A stretch of DNA of 64,000 nucleotides from Flagellimonas alvinocaridis (GTDB taxonomy: Bacteria > Bacteroidota > Bacteroidia > Flavobacteriales > Flavobacteriaceae). The translations under genes and the position numbers were made by a program. Location: positions 962,263 through 1,026,262 of the forward strand of contig NZ_SNTZ01000001.1 in the NCBI RefSeq assembly GCF_004916895.1. Direction: 5' to 3'. Position 1 is the first letter of the stretch. Every line of letters begins with the position of its first letter. Positions 15,121 through 24,390 of the stretch are shown piece after piece. The notes below the pieces were generated by a model, which was given only the letters and a program-made list of their open reading frames with translations, searched no databases and was not told the DNA's origin.

Positions 15121-16494
15121 TTAACCTGCAACAGAATCTGGATTGTAGCCTAGATAGAGAACCTCGTACTCTTTAAAATGTATCCCATAGGATTTGAGTT
15201 CACTTAGTATGGGCTGATAAACCTCCATACTTATGGGTATCTGTACCCCAGGGGTTGTTATTTTTTTGTTCAATATCTGCAATGTGGCCATTGCCACGGG
15301 CAGACCTACCGTTTTGGACATGGCGGTATAGGTTCTGTTTTCACCAATGACCACCATGTTTGCATCAATCTGCTTTTTTTCACCGTCTATTTCGTACCCA
15401 AATTTGTGGTACATCACGATCATGTCTTTTTCATCTTCCCTGAGGGTCCAACTATCTTCCAAGATAAATTGTAGTATTTGTGCAGGGGTTGCATTCTTCA
15501 GCGGTATTTTTTTGGAGGGATCAAAAAGATTGAGTTCCAACAATTTACCCCAACGGATATCGTCTTGGTCTATTTTTAGATAGTGCCGCATTTTTAGCTC
15601 CACCGAATCAGTAGGGGAATAAGGAAGAAACAGGTTTACAAACTCTCTATAAGACATGCCTTCCGAGTTTTCTATGGTGTAACTATCATCGGTCATCCCC
15701 AAAATAACAAACATCTGCCATGCTTTGGAAAACCCTACCCTTCTCATGGTGCCCCTAAAAAGCGTAAGGGCGTCCTGAAGACCATAAGCTTCCCTATATT
15801 TTAAGGAATCACGGTTGGCATAGGCTTCAAACTTTCCATGTCCCTCTACATCCAAAAACTCCGTTCTTCTGAACAGTTTTTGGTAGGGGATGTATTTATA
15901 AGTTCCTTCCTGAATGAATTTTGCTGTCCCGCCCTGTCCCGCCAGAACAACATTTCTAGGATTCCAGGTAAACTTGTAATTCCAGAGGTTGGAATCGCTT
16001 TCTGGAGCTACCAACCCACCAGTAAAGGATTCAAACAGTAACATTTTACCACCTTTGGATCGGATACGATCTATCACTTCCATGGCACTCATGTGGTCAA
16101 TTCCAGGGTCAAGTCCTATTTCATTCATAAAAATGAGACCGTTCTTTTTGACCTCTTCGTTAAGGGCTTCCATTTCTTTACTCACATAAGAAGCCGTCAC
16201 CAAGTGTTTTTTATATTGGATGCAATCCTCTGCAATCTTAATGTGCAAATTGGCCGGAAGCATGGAAATAACGATTGATGCCAACGACACGGCCTTCTTG
16301 CGTTCTTCTTCGTTAAAGATGTCCAACGCAATAACCTCACAATTTGGATGAGAGGAAAATTGCTCAGGAATGTTCTTTGGTTGTAGGTCTCCAATGACCA
16401 AACGGAGATTTTCACTATCTGATTTTTTGAGGAGATAGTCTAGTAGATAGGAGGTTGATTTTCCTGCCCCAACAACTAAAATAGTGCGGACCAT
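15121..16494 (-). CDS. saccharopine dehydrogenase family protein (Lys9-like)
   Basis: A 457-residue NAD(P)-dependent enzyme. The N-terminal Rossmann fold begins ILVVGAGKSTSYLLDYLL, and the signature NEIGLDPGIDHMSAMEVID at about residue 124 is the conserved active-site block of glutamate-forming saccharopine dehydrogenase/reductase. Further family marks are FESFTGGLVAPESDSN and YKFTWNPRNVVLAGQGGTA. In lysine catabolism it would cleave saccharopine to aminoadipate semialdehyde and glutamate; related enzymes act on other opine-like substrates, so the exact substrate is inferred. Its lysine-ketoglutarate-reductase partner is not in the window. The Lrp-type regulator follows directly. Confidence 0.88.
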   Translation of the reverse strand: MVRTILVVGAGKSTSYLLDYLLKKSDSENLRLVIGDLQPKNIPEQFSSHPNCEVIALDIFNEEERKKAVSLASIVISMLPANLHIKIAEDCIQYKKHLVTASYVSKEMEALNEEVKKNGLIFMNEIGLDPGIDHMSAMEVIDRIRSKGGKMLLFESFTGGLVAPESDSNLWNYKFTWNPRNVVLAGQGGTAKFIQEGTYKYIPYQKLFRRTEFLDVEGHGKFEAYANRDSLKYREAYGLQDALTLFRGTMRRVGFSKAWQMFVILGMTDDSYTIENSEGMSYREFVNLFLPYSPTDSVELKMRHYLKIDQDDIRWGKLLELNLFDPSKKIPLKNATPAQILQFILEDSWTLREDEKDMIVMYHKFGYEIDGEKKQIDANMVVIGENRTYTAMSKTVGLPVAMATLQILNKKITTPGVQIPISMEVYQPILSELKSYGIHFKEYEVLYLGYNPDSVAG

Positions 16495-16573
16495 AGGTTT
16501 TGATTACTTTTGATTAAAACGGATACTAAGGTATCAAATTGTTATATTTCTAAAAAAATTAGTAAAAAAAGTT

Positions 16574-16966
16574 ATGAACAGAACAATATTGTTGACGGGA
16601 ATTCTACTTGGTTTGCTGGCTATAGTTTTAGGTGCCTTTGGCGCCCATGGCTTGGAAAAACTGGTGGATTATGAATCGGTTGAGGTCTTTGAGACTGGTG
16701 TGAGATACCAAATGTACCATGCTTTGTTCCTGCTTTTTTTGGCAATATTCGGCAGCCTTGGTGAAAAGCATAAAAAGAGGGTATACTTGATGATTTTGAT
16801 AGGAGTTATCCTATTTTCTTTTTCAATTTATTTTTTGGCTCTCAACAGTCTTACCAACTTTGATTTTAAAGTCATTGGTTTTTTAACACCTATTGGTGGA
16901 GTTTTTCTGATTTTGGGATGGTTTCTTTTGGGATATTACATTTTAACCCACAAAGGGCTTAAATAA
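16574..16966 (+). CDS. DUF423 family membrane protein
   Basis: A 130-residue inner-membrane protein with four hydrophobic helices. The N-terminal GILLGLLAIVLGAFGAHGLEK, followed by FETGVRYQMYHALFLLF, is the DUF423 signature (YgdD-like). The function of the family is unknown. It is divergent from the saccharopine-dehydrogenase gene, with 79 bases between the starts. Confidence 0.9.
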   Translation: MNRTILLTGILLGLLAIVLGAFGAHGLEKLVDYESVEVFETGVRYQMYHALFLLFLAIFGSLGEKHKKRVYLMILIGVILFSFSIYFLALNSLTNFDFKVIGFLTPIGGVFLILGWFLLGYYILTHKGLK

Positions 16967-16999
16967 ACCACAAAAGAGGGTTTAAAAGTTATATTTTTC

Positions 17000-17007
17000 T
17001 AGTTTTG
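17000..17007 (+). promoter_or_regulatory. candidate -7 box of pckA
   Basis: TAGTTTTG matches TAnnTTTG exactly and ends 21 bases before the pckA ATG. No -33 TTTG is seen at the usual distance, so activation by a regulator is possible. Confidence 0.5.
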
Positions 17008-17028
17008 CAGTATATAAAAAACTAACAA

Positions 17029-18645
17029 ATGAAAGCTTCCACATCAGCTTCGAAAACGATTTCGCTAAAACCCTATGGAATTCAACACAAGAATGTCCAT
17101 TATCAACTTTCTCCAGACGAATTGCACGACCTCACCTTGCAAATGGGCATGGGTAAAGAGTCATCTTCTGGTGCTTTGGCCGTAAATACGGGAGAGTTTA
17201 CAGGAAGGTCTCCCAAAGACCGTTTTATTGTAAAGGACGACATTACAGAGGATAAGATTTGGTGGAGCAACATCAATATCCCTTTTGAGAGTGAAAAATT
17301 TGATCTACTGTACGATAAGGTCATTGATTACCTCAATGAAAAAGAGTTGTTCGTTAGGGATTCGTACGCTTGTGCCGATCCCAAATACAAAATGAACCTG
17401 AGGGTCATCAATGAATATCCTTGGTCCAATATGTTTGCCTACAACATGTTTTTGAGGCCCACAGAAGAGGAGTTGGAAGGTTTTGAACCGGAATGGACTG
17501 TGGTCAATGCCCCAGGCTTTATGGCAGACCCAGAAGTAGATGGAACGCGACAACACAACTTTGCTATCTTAAACTTTACCAGAAAGATTGCATTGATTGG
17601 TGGTACAGGCTATACCGGAGAAATTAAAAAAGGCATTTTCTCTGCCCTGAATTTTATTCTTCCCGTTTATAAAAACACACTTCCTATGCATTGCTCTGCC
17701 AATGTTGGTGAAGATGGGGATACAGCCATTTTCTTTGGATTGTCAGGAACTGGAAAGACCACCCTATCCACTGATCCGCACAGAAAGCTCATTGGTGATG
17801 ATGAGCATGGGTGGACCGAGGCCAATACAGTTTTTAATTTTGAGGGAGGCTGCTATGCCAAGGTCATTGACCTTTCGGAGGAAAGTGAGCCTGAGATTTA
17901 TGGAGCAATCAAAAAAGGAGCCATTTTAGAGAATGTGATTATGGATGATGACGGGGAGGTCGATTTTTCCAACACTTCCATAACGCAGAATACTCGGGTG
18001 AGTTACCCTATTTATCACATAGATAATATACAAGAACCTTCGATAGGGGAAAATGTAAAGAATATCTTTTTTCTCACTGCTGATGCTTTTGGGGTATTGC
18101 CCCCCATTTCAAAATTAACACCTGCCCAAGCGGCCTATCACTTTATTTCGGGATATACGGCCAAGGTAGCCGGTACTGAAGCAGGGGTTGTGGAGCCCCA
18201 ACCTTCCTTTTCAGCATGTTTTGGCGCGCCATTTATGCCATTGCATCCCACCAAATATGCCGAAATGTTGAGCAAAAAAATGAAAGAATCCGGAGTAGAT
18301 GTTTGGTTGATCAATACAGGTTGGACCGGTGGACCTTATGGTGTGGGTACCCGAATGAAGTTGAAGTATACCCGTGCCATGATCCATGCAGCATTGAGTG
18401 GAGAGCTTGGGTTGTATTGTTACGACAAGTATCATATCCATTCTGTTTTTGGGGTGGCCCAACCAAGGGAATGTCCCGGGGTTCCAACAGAAGTACTAAG
18501 CCCTAGAGCCACATGGAACAATGACGAAGCATATTATAAAACCGCATTTAAATTGAGCAACGCCTTCAGGGAAAACTTTAAAAAGTTTGAAGCCGATGCA
18601 AACGAAGAGATAAGGCGAGGTGGTCCGCAACGCTACGCCTTTTAG
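17029..18645 (+). CDS. pckA: phosphoenolpyruvate carboxykinase (ATP)
   Basis: PckA converts oxaloacetate plus ATP to phosphoenolpyruvate and CO2, the entry step of gluconeogenesis in the cytoplasm. The 538-residue length is standard for the ATP-type enzyme. The P-loop GLSGTGKTTLSTDPHR (about residues 238-253), the metal-binding DDEHGW just after it, the N-terminal substrate motif TGEFTGRSPKDRF, and FEGGCYAKVIDL are all intact. It is a single-gene unit with its own promoter box and a terminator at 18661. Confidence 0.98.
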   Translation: MKASTSASKTISLKPYGIQHKNVHYQLSPDELHDLTLQMGMGKESSSGALAVNTGEFTGRSPKDRFIVKDDITEDKIWWSNINIPFESEKFDLLYDKVIDYLNEKELFVRDSYACADPKYKMNLRVINEYPWSNMFAYNMFLRPTEEELEGFEPEWTVVNAPGFMADPEVDGTRQHNFAILNFTRKIALIGGTGYTGEIKKGIFSALNFILPVYKNTLPMHCSANVGEDGDTAIFFGLSGTGKTTLSTDPHRKLIGDDEHGWTEANTVFNFEGGCYAKVIDLSEESEPEIYGAIKKGAILENVIMDDDGEVDFSNTSITQNTRVSYPIYHIDNIQEPSIGENVKNIFFLTADAFGVLPPISKLTPAQAAYHFISGYTAKVAGTEAGVVEPQPSFSACFGAPFMPLHPTKYAEMLSKKMKESGVDVWLINTGWTGGPYGVGTRMKLKYTRAMIHAALSGELGLYCYDKYHIHSVFGVAQPRECPGVPTEVLSPRATWNNDEAYYKTAFKLSNAFRENFKKFEADANEEIRRGGPQRYAF

Positions 18646-18660
18646 AATTGGAAGTAAAGG

Positions 18661-18689
18661 AAAAAAGCCCGGTAATGCCGGGCTTTTTT
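18661..18689. terminator. bidirectional terminator between pckA and hemD
   Basis: Inverted repeat AAAAAAGCCCGG - TAATG - CCGGGCTTTTTT, with A and T tracts on both sides so it can work for both convergent units. Confidence 0.88.
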
Positions 18690-18711
18690 TATTGGGATAC
18701 AAATAAAATTC

Positions 18712-19455
18712 TTACTTATTTACGCTGGTAATGTATTTCTGTAGTGCCATGGTCATGGACGGCGTCTCCGGTGTGGGAGCCTGAATGTCTATTCGAAGAC
18801 CGGCGTCGGTGGCAGCTTTTACAGTGCTGTTGCCAAATACGGCAATGCGGGTGTTGTTCTGCTCAAAATCCGGGAAATTCTTCAAAAGCGATTCAATTCC
18901 TGATGGGCTAAAGAATACCAATACATCGTAATAAACGTTTCTAAGGTCTGAAAGGTCACTGATGACCGTCTTATAGAAGATACCGCGTTTCCAATCTATA
19001 CCCAACTCATCCAAAGCCTGGGGCACTGCTGCCTTAAGCGCGTCGGAAGAAGGTAAAAGGAATTTCTCATCCTTATATTTTTTGATAAGCGGAACCAGTT
19101 CATTGAACGTACGCTTACCAACATAGATTTTACGCTTTCTATAGACCACATATTTTTGCAAGTAGTAGGCCACTGCCTCTGATTGACAAAAATACTTCAT
19201 GGTGTCAGGAACCTTAAAACGCATCTCCTCGGCAATTCTGAAAAAATGGTCAACAGAGTTTCTGCTGGTCAGGATAATTGCCGTAAAGTTGTTCAGATCG
19301 ATTTTTTGCTGCCTTACATTTTTGGCTTCAACTCCCTCTACATGGATAAAAGGCCTAAAGTCTACTTTAACCTTTTCTTTCTCGATCAACCGTGAGTAGG
19401 GAGAGTTTTCGATTTTGGGTTCTGGTTGGGAAACCAAAATTGTTTTTACTTTCAT
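18712..19455 (-). CDS. hemD: uroporphyrinogen-III synthase
   Basis: HemD cyclises hydroxymethylbilane to uroporphyrinogen III with inversion of ring D, in haem biosynthesis. The 247-residue protein has the two-domain layout of the family. Conserved spots include FTAIILTSRNSVDHFF near residue 60, YFCQSEAVAYYLQKY, KFLLPSSDALKAAVPQAL, and the C-terminal VVFFSPSGIESLL-type strand. The overall sequence of HemD is poorly conserved in all bacteria. The order GT39-DUF4271-hemD on one strand is a common Flavobacteriaceae arrangement; here hemD starts 7 bases after DUF4271. Confidence 0.88.
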   Translation of the reverse strand: MKVKTILVSQPEPKIENSPYSRLIEKEKVKVDFRPFIHVEGVEAKNVRQQKIDLNNFTAIILTSRNSVDHFFRIAEEMRFKVPDTMKYFCQSEAVAYYLQKYVVYRKRKIYVGKRTFNELVPLIKKYKDEKFLLPSSDALKAAVPQALDELGIDWKRGIFYKTVISDLSDLRNVYYDVLVFFSPSGIESLLKNFPDFEQNNTRIAVFGNSTVKAATDAGLRIDIQAPTPETPSMTMALQKYITSVNK

Positions 19456-19462
19456 AAGCTTT

Positions 19463-20116
19463 TCAATCTTTTAGGTAGCTTCCAATTATCACCAAGGGCG
19501 CAATTTCGAGTGCGCAAAGGTACAAAATAAAATAGACAAAATACGGAAACATGGCTTTTTGATAGTTCTTCAGCAGCTTTGCGATTCCGATGCCATTTAT
19601 AAGAAGAATTAAGATTATCGCAGCATAAATCACTATTTTGGAATCCTTTAGGATGTAAATCAAAATAATATTGGCAGCACAGAGCACAAGACTGCCATAG
19701 TTGAAATAGGAAGTCTTACTGAACACCAATTCCGACACAAGTTCTTGGGTATTGAACACATAGGCCTTTAAGAATTGAACAGAGAATTTAAGCAGTTGAA
19801 AAAGAGCCAGAAACCCCATCAGCATAAAAAAAACCATCAGGGAAGGACCTTCCGGTAAGGCGCCAAAAATCTTTAACGACAGAAAAACAAAAAGCGAAAG
19901 GTTGGCCAATTGGAACAGGGTAAGCCATATATGAAACCAGTTTAAGAGTTGCCCCTTTTTGTGTAGCAGCACATATTTGTCATTAAAAGGCAGGATTATA
20001 AAATTTACAAACCTGTTGTGGTACAAATATTTTCCCAGGGTAAGCAAGAAAAGGGCCATAAACAAGACAATGGTCATCCAATCCAAAGAATTGATGGTTT
20101 TCTCAATCGGTATCAT
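19463..20116 (-). CDS. DUF4271 family membrane protein
   Basis: A 217-residue polytopic membrane protein with about six hydrophobic helices, matching DUF4271, a Bacteroidetes family regularly found beside hemD. Conserved-looking positions include the N-terminal DWMTIVLFMALFLLTLGKYLY and the C-terminal FPYFVYFILYLCALEIAPLVI. Function unknown. Its ATG overlaps the stop of the upstream glycosyltransferase in an ATGA, so translation is probably coupled. Confidence 0.85.
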   Translation of the reverse strand: MIPIEKTINSLDWMTIVLFMALFLLTLGKYLYHNRFVNFIILPFNDKYVLLHKKGQLLNWFHIWLTLFQLANLSLFVFLSLKIFGALPEGPSLMVFFMLMGFLALFQLLKFSVQFLKAYVFNTQELVSELVFSKTSYFNYGSLVLCAANIILIYILKDSKIVIYAAIILILLINGIGIAKLLKNYQKAMFPYFVYFILYLCALEIAPLVIIGSYLKD

Positions 20117-21774
20117 TCTTGGATTTTTATTGGCGTTCCGTTCAAACCGGGGGGTAATCCGTTTTCCGATATACCAATCCTAAAATAAGTTGGATTGTCT
20201 ATTTTCTTGGGTAATGGAAGTTCAAACTTATAATGGGCGGTGTCCTTGCTTTTTAAGTAGGCACTTTCCGGATATAGGCTGGTCACTTTTTGTGGCAGCA
20301 TTTCCTTTACTTGCTTGTAGGGATTGGAATAGGAAATGGTATATTTTAAATTCTCAAGTAGAATATCAAAAGGATAGGGATTGTAAACTTTTAAGTCGTA
20401 TCCACTACCTGTTTCCGTTTTGTTTACAATGCACTTTAATCTTCTGTAGGACTGAAAATCATCTATAAATATGCCATAAAAGACAGTGCTGTCCTGATCA
20501 ATGTATTGTAGGTCCCCACTTTTTCTGTATTGGGTAATATAGACCACCTTTTTGCCTCTTACCCTTTCTTCCGAACCATCTATGGAGTATTGATTTTTTC
20601 GATACATATAATTGTTCAGCGAAAAAGTAGGTATTCCTGTATGGAACTCGTACATGGGGGAACGGCGATACGAATTTTCAAATACCACTGGAAAATCCTT
20701 TGCCTTTTCATGCAGATCATCTACCCATTCTTCGTTGCCATGGGTTTCATATATCTTAGGAAATAGGGGCTGATATATTAACCATGCCCTTGCATAGAAA
20801 AGAAGCAGTACACTTATAATTCCCAGGCGATACATCCATTTTCTGCTCTTGGAATTATCCATGAGATAGTTGAATGCCATAACCACCAAAGGAATGGAAA
20901 TAACTATGGCCCATTGGGCCTGTACACGTCGATTAAAGCTGGAGATAAAGAAAAAAATCAGAATACCATACACTAAATACAACAGTGCTTTGGAAAAGGT
21001 GTCGGTAGCCTTGAACCGAAACAAGGAGGCATAGACCCAGTAAAATAGTAAGCCAATGATTACTATGAGATTTAAAAAATAGCCCAAGGTAAACCCTCCA
21101 AACGAATAGGCTTGGTTGGGCCTCTCATATAAGTGAAAGGTGATGGGTGCAAAATCGTTCTGGTAGAGCCAAATAAAATGGGGAATGTAACAAACCAAGG
21201 CCAAAATTACCGCCATCCAAGCTTTTTTATTGGCAATGAGCTTAACATTGGATAGGAACACAAACAAAATGACCAGAACCGCATGATACTTGCTGTACAT
21301 TAAAGCAGCCATGACCAACCCCAGCAATACCGTAGTCAAAGTAGAAGGATTTTTCAGGAAGCATTTGTAGAGCCATAAAAAAAGCGCCGTAAAAAATAGA
21401 AGGGGCGTATCTGGAAGCGTCAAGAAACCATAGGCATTCATCAGTGTAAATGAAAACACCAACAGGAAAAAATGGATTATATAATCTTTCTTTCTGGGGT
21501 CATCCACAAGTAGCCAAAGCAACATATATGTTCCTGCCGATAGCACGCTGCCCATAAAACGAACCCCAAGCTCGTCGTTAAAAAAGAAACTGCTGATTTT
21601 TACCAAAAGGGCCACCATGGGCGGATGGTCAAAATAGCCCCACGCCATATCCTGGGCATAATACCAATAATAAACCTCATCATAAATAAGTTCCGTGAAA
21701 AAGCCTTGAACAAGATTTAGGACAAAAACTATGGCCAGTAGAACAAGGAAAAGCTTTGGAAACTTTTGGATCAT
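20113..21774 (-). CDS. GT39 (ArnT/PMT-like) membrane glycosyltransferase
   Basis: A 553-residue integral membrane glycosyltransferase of the ArnT/protein-mannosyltransferase type, which uses a polyprenyl-phosphate sugar donor on the periplasmic side. About ten to eleven membrane segments fill residues 5-330. The first periplasmic loop carries the catalytic acidic motif YDEVYYWYYAQDMAWGYFDHPP, typical of GT39. The last ~190 residues form a soluble periplasmic domain. The divergent dolichol-phosphate-mannose-synthase-like gene 119 bases away would make a suitable donor, so the two may act in one pathway. Acceptor unknown (protein or envelope lipid). Confidence 0.88.
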   Translation of the reverse strand: MIQKFPKLFLVLLAIVFVLNLVQGFFTELIYDEVYYWYYAQDMAWGYFDHPPMVALLVKISSFFFNDELGVRFMGSVLSAGTYMLLWLLVDDPRKKDYIIHFFLLVFSFTLMNAYGFLTLPDTPLLFFTALFLWLYKCFLKNPSTLTTVLLGLVMAALMYSKYHAVLVILFVFLSNVKLIANKKAWMAVILALVCYIPHFIWLYQNDFAPITFHLYERPNQAYSFGGFTLGYFLNLIVIIGLLFYWVYASLFRFKATDTFSKALLYLVYGILIFFFISSFNRRVQAQWAIVISIPLVVMAFNYLMDNSKSRKWMYRLGIISVLLLFYARAWLIYQPLFPKIYETHGNEEWVDDLHEKAKDFPVVFENSYRRSPMYEFHTGIPTFSLNNYMYRKNQYSIDGSEERVRGKKVVYITQYRKSGDLQYIDQDSTVFYGIFIDDFQSYRRLKCIVNKTETGSGYDLKVYNPYPFDILLENLKYTISYSNPYKQVKEMLPQKVTSLYPESAYLKSKDTAHYKFELPLPKKIDNPTYFRIGISENGLPPGLNGTPIKIQE

Positions 21775-21893
21775 TAAATGGATTTTTGATGGGCAAAGTT
21801 ACAAATATTGATGGACAGACGGAGATGCCTAACACAGAACAACTTGTATAGGCAAGCAAGAAAACCGTATTTTTACCTCCTAATAGATTACCA

Positions 21894-22622
21894 ATGGCGG
21901 ACGGCTTGGTTATTATACCCACTTTCAACGAGATTGAGAACATTGAGGCCATCACAAGAACGGTTTTTGACCTTAAGAAAGATTTTCATGTTCTTGTGGT
22001 TGATGACAATTCCCCTGATGGTACGGCTGAAGCCGTACAGTCCCTACAATTGGAATTTCCGGATAAATTGTTCTTGGAGGTGCGCAAAGAGAAAGCAGGT
22101 TTGGGAACGGCCTATATACATGGATTTAAGTGGGCATTGGATCGTGGTTACGAGTATATTTTTGAGATGGATGCCGATTTTTCACACCGTCCCGCAGATT
22201 TGTCCCGGTTGCACCGTGCTTGCCTAAATGGTGCCGACGTGGCCATAGGCTCCCGTTACAAAAAAGGGGTGAATGTGGTAAATTGGCCGCTCTTTAGAAT
22301 CCTGTTGTCCTATGGCGCATCCTTTTATGTCAAGTTCATAACCGGAATGAAAGTGCATGATCCAACAGCCGGTTTTATATGCTATAAGCGTAAAGTTTTG
22401 GAAGAAATAAAACTGGACAATGTGCGATTTATTGGGTATGCTTTTCAAATTGAAATGAAGTATAGGGCGTACCTCAAAAAATTCAAAATAGAGGAAGTCT
22501 CCATTATTTTTACCGATAGGATCAATGGAAAGTCCAAAATGAACTCGGCCATTATCCGGGAAGCCATTTTCGGGGTAATCGCCATGAAATTTAGAAGCAT
22601 ATTTTTCAGAAAGAACTTTTAG
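21894..22622 (+). CDS. polyprenol-phosphate mannosyltransferase-like GT2 glycosyltransferase
   Basis: A 242-residue cytoplasmic GT2 enzyme of the dolichol-phosphate-mannose-synthase type, transferring a hexose from a nucleotide sugar to polyprenyl phosphate. Motifs: VIIPTFNEIENI at the N-terminus, VVDDNSPDGTAE, the DxD-type FEMDADFSHRPAD, and GADVAIGSRYKKG, all characteristic. There are no C-terminal membrane helices, so it is the short soluble form. It is divergent from the GT39 gene and starts the run GT2-pyrC-DUF4296, with one base between its stop and the pyrC ATG. Confidence 0.92.
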   Translation: MADGLVIIPTFNEIENIEAITRTVFDLKKDFHVLVVDDNSPDGTAEAVQSLQLEFPDKLFLEVRKEKAGLGTAYIHGFKWALDRGYEYIFEMDADFSHRPADLSRLHRACLNGADVAIGSRYKKGVNVVNWPLFRILLSYGASFYVKFITGMKVHDPTAGFICYKRKVLEEIKLDNVRFIGYAFQIEMKYRAYLKKFKIEEVSIIFTDRINGKSKMNSAIIREAIFGVIAMKFRSIFFRKNF

Positions 22623-22623
22623 G

Positions 22624-23958
22624 ATGCCAAGAATAATATTGAAAAACGCAAAGGTGGTCAACGAGAACTGCACATTTGAAACAGATGTGTTATTGGAGGG
22701 TGATTATATTGCACGAATGGATGCTGATATTTCAGATGCCAATGCCTCGGTTGTAGATTTAAACGGGGATTTATTGTTGCCCGGCATAATAGATGACCAG
22801 GTGCATTTTAGGGAGCCTGGATTAACCCACAAGGGCACCATTGCCACGGAGAGCCGAGCAGCCATTGCAGGGGGCATTACAACCTTTATGGAACAGCCCA
22901 ACACTAATCCGCAGACCACTACCCTTCAAAAACTGGAAGAGAAATTTTCCATAGCCTCAAAAGATGCTTTTGCCAACTATTCATTCCTCTTTGGAGGTAC
23001 CAATGATAACTTGGAAGAGCTAAAGCGATTGGATAAAAATGCCTGCTCAGGAGTGAAATTGTTCCTTGGATCTTCTACGGGAAATATGTTGGTTGATGAC
23101 GAGTCTGTTCTTGAAAAAATATTCAGCAATACAGAAATGGTGATTTCGGCCCATTGTGAAGATGAAGGGACCATAAGGGCCAATATGGCCAAGTATCAGG
23201 AAATGTACGGAGATGATATTCCTGTGGAGATGCATCCTATTATTAGAAGTGCTGAAGCGTGCTATCTTTCGTCTTCAAAGGCCATAGCTTTGGCGAAGCG
23301 AACAGGGGCTCGTTTGCATGTTTTTCATATATCTACCGGCATTGAAACCGATTTGTTCACCAATGAAATTCCGTTGGAGAAAAAGAAGATTACCTCTGAA
23401 GTCTGCATCCATCATTTATGGTTCTCGGATGAGGACTACGCCAAAAAAGGTACTTTGATCAAGTGGAATCCCGCTGTGAAGACCAAGGAGGACCGTGACA
23501 AACTTTGGGACGCCCTTTTGGATGACAGGATAGATGTTGTGGCCACCGATCATGCCCCACATACTTTGGAAGAAAAAAATAATCCTTATACCAAAGCTCC
23601 ATCTGGCGGGCCATTGGTGCAACATGCATTGTTGGCCATGCTCGAAAAAGAGCAGGAAGGCAAGATCAGTTTAGAAAAAATGGTGGAGAAAATGTGCCAT
23701 AATCCTGCAAAACTATTTGATATTGATCGTAGGGGGTTTGTTCGGGAAGGGTATTATGCCGATTTGGTCCAGGTGACCCGAAATTCTAAAAACGAGGTTA
23801 AAAAGGATAATATTTTCTATAAATGTGGTTGGTCTCCTTTTGAAGGTACTACTTTTGACTCCAAAGTAGCGCGAACTTTTGTCAATGGGCATTTAGCCTA
23901 TGAGAATGGTCGTTTTTCTGAAAAAAGGAACGCCAAGCGACTTACATTTAACCGATAA
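22624..23958 (+). CDS. pyrC: dihydroorotase
   Basis: Dihydroorotase cyclises N-carbamoyl-aspartate to dihydroorotate in pyrimidine biosynthesis. The 444-residue product is of the long amidohydrolase class. Metal ligands are visible: IIDDQVHFREPGLTHKG (about residue 57), the downstream His in VISAHCEDEGTI and LHVFHISTG, and the Asp of VVATDHAPH. Residues GGITTFMEQPNTNPQ also fit. Family-level identification is firm; other cyclic amidohydrolases share the fold. It starts one base after the GT2 stop and is followed three bases on by the DUF4296 lipoprotein, an arrangement usual in Flavobacteriaceae. Confidence 0.94.
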   Translation: MPRIILKNAKVVNENCTFETDVLLEGDYIARMDADISDANASVVDLNGDLLLPGIIDDQVHFREPGLTHKGTIATESRAAIAGGITTFMEQPNTNPQTTTLQKLEEKFSIASKDAFANYSFLFGGTNDNLEELKRLDKNACSGVKLFLGSSTGNMLVDDESVLEKIFSNTEMVISAHCEDEGTIRANMAKYQEMYGDDIPVEMHPIIRSAEACYLSSSKAIALAKRTGARLHVFHISTGIETDLFTNEIPLEKKKITSEVCIHHLWFSDEDYAKKGTLIKWNPAVKTKEDRDKLWDALLDDRIDVVATDHAPHTLEEKNNPYTKAPSGGPLVQHALLAMLEKEQEGKISLEKMVEKMCHNPAKLFDIDRRGFVREGYYADLVQVTRNSKNEVKKDNIFYKCGWSPFEGTTFDSKVARTFVNGHLAYENGRFSEKRNAKRLTFNR

Positions 23959-23961
23959 GGC

Positions 23962-24390
23962 ATGAAAAAAGCTGTTTTTTTCTTTTTTGGGATGCTACTC
24001 CTCTCTTGCGGCGAGAAGGTGGTAGAGAAACCTGAAAATCTTATTCCTAAGGAGAAAATGGTGGATATTCTCCATGATCTTTCGCTTTTAAACGCCACAA
24101 AAGCCGCTTTTGGCAGCAAGTTTAAAGAATCGGGTATTGATGTCATGGATTTTCTTTACGAGAAATATCAAATAGACAGCGTGCAATTTGTGGAAAGTGA
24201 TTTGTACTATGCCTCCATTCCGTTGGAGTACCAGTCCATTTATGAAAAAGTGGAGGAAAGGATTGATAATAGGAAAAACATAATGGAAAACATCAGCAAA
24301 CAAAAGAACGACAGTATTAAGGAGGTTCAGTTACGACTACGCGATTCCATTAAGGCCAAAAGAGAAGAAAACAAGCCAACGGAGCCCTAA
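23962..24390 (+). CDS. DUF4296 lipoprotein
   Basis: A 142-residue predicted lipoprotein. The signal peptide ends in the lipobox LLLSC (Cys at about residue 16). The DUF4296 domain, about residues 30-110, starts IPKEKMVDILHDLSLLNAT and is helical; the C-terminal ~40 residues are a charged coiled-coil-like helix (NISKQKNDSIKEVQLRLRDS). Function unknown. It sits three bases after pyrC, and its last four bases overlap the end of the convergent epimerase gene. Confidence 0.87.
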   Translation: MKKAVFFFFGMLLLSCGEKVVEKPENLIPKEKMVDILHDLSLLNATKAAFGSKFKESGIDVMDFLYEKYQIDSVQFVESDLYYASIPLEYQSIYEKVEERIDNRKNIMENISKQKNDSIKEVQLRLRDSIKAKREENKPTEP

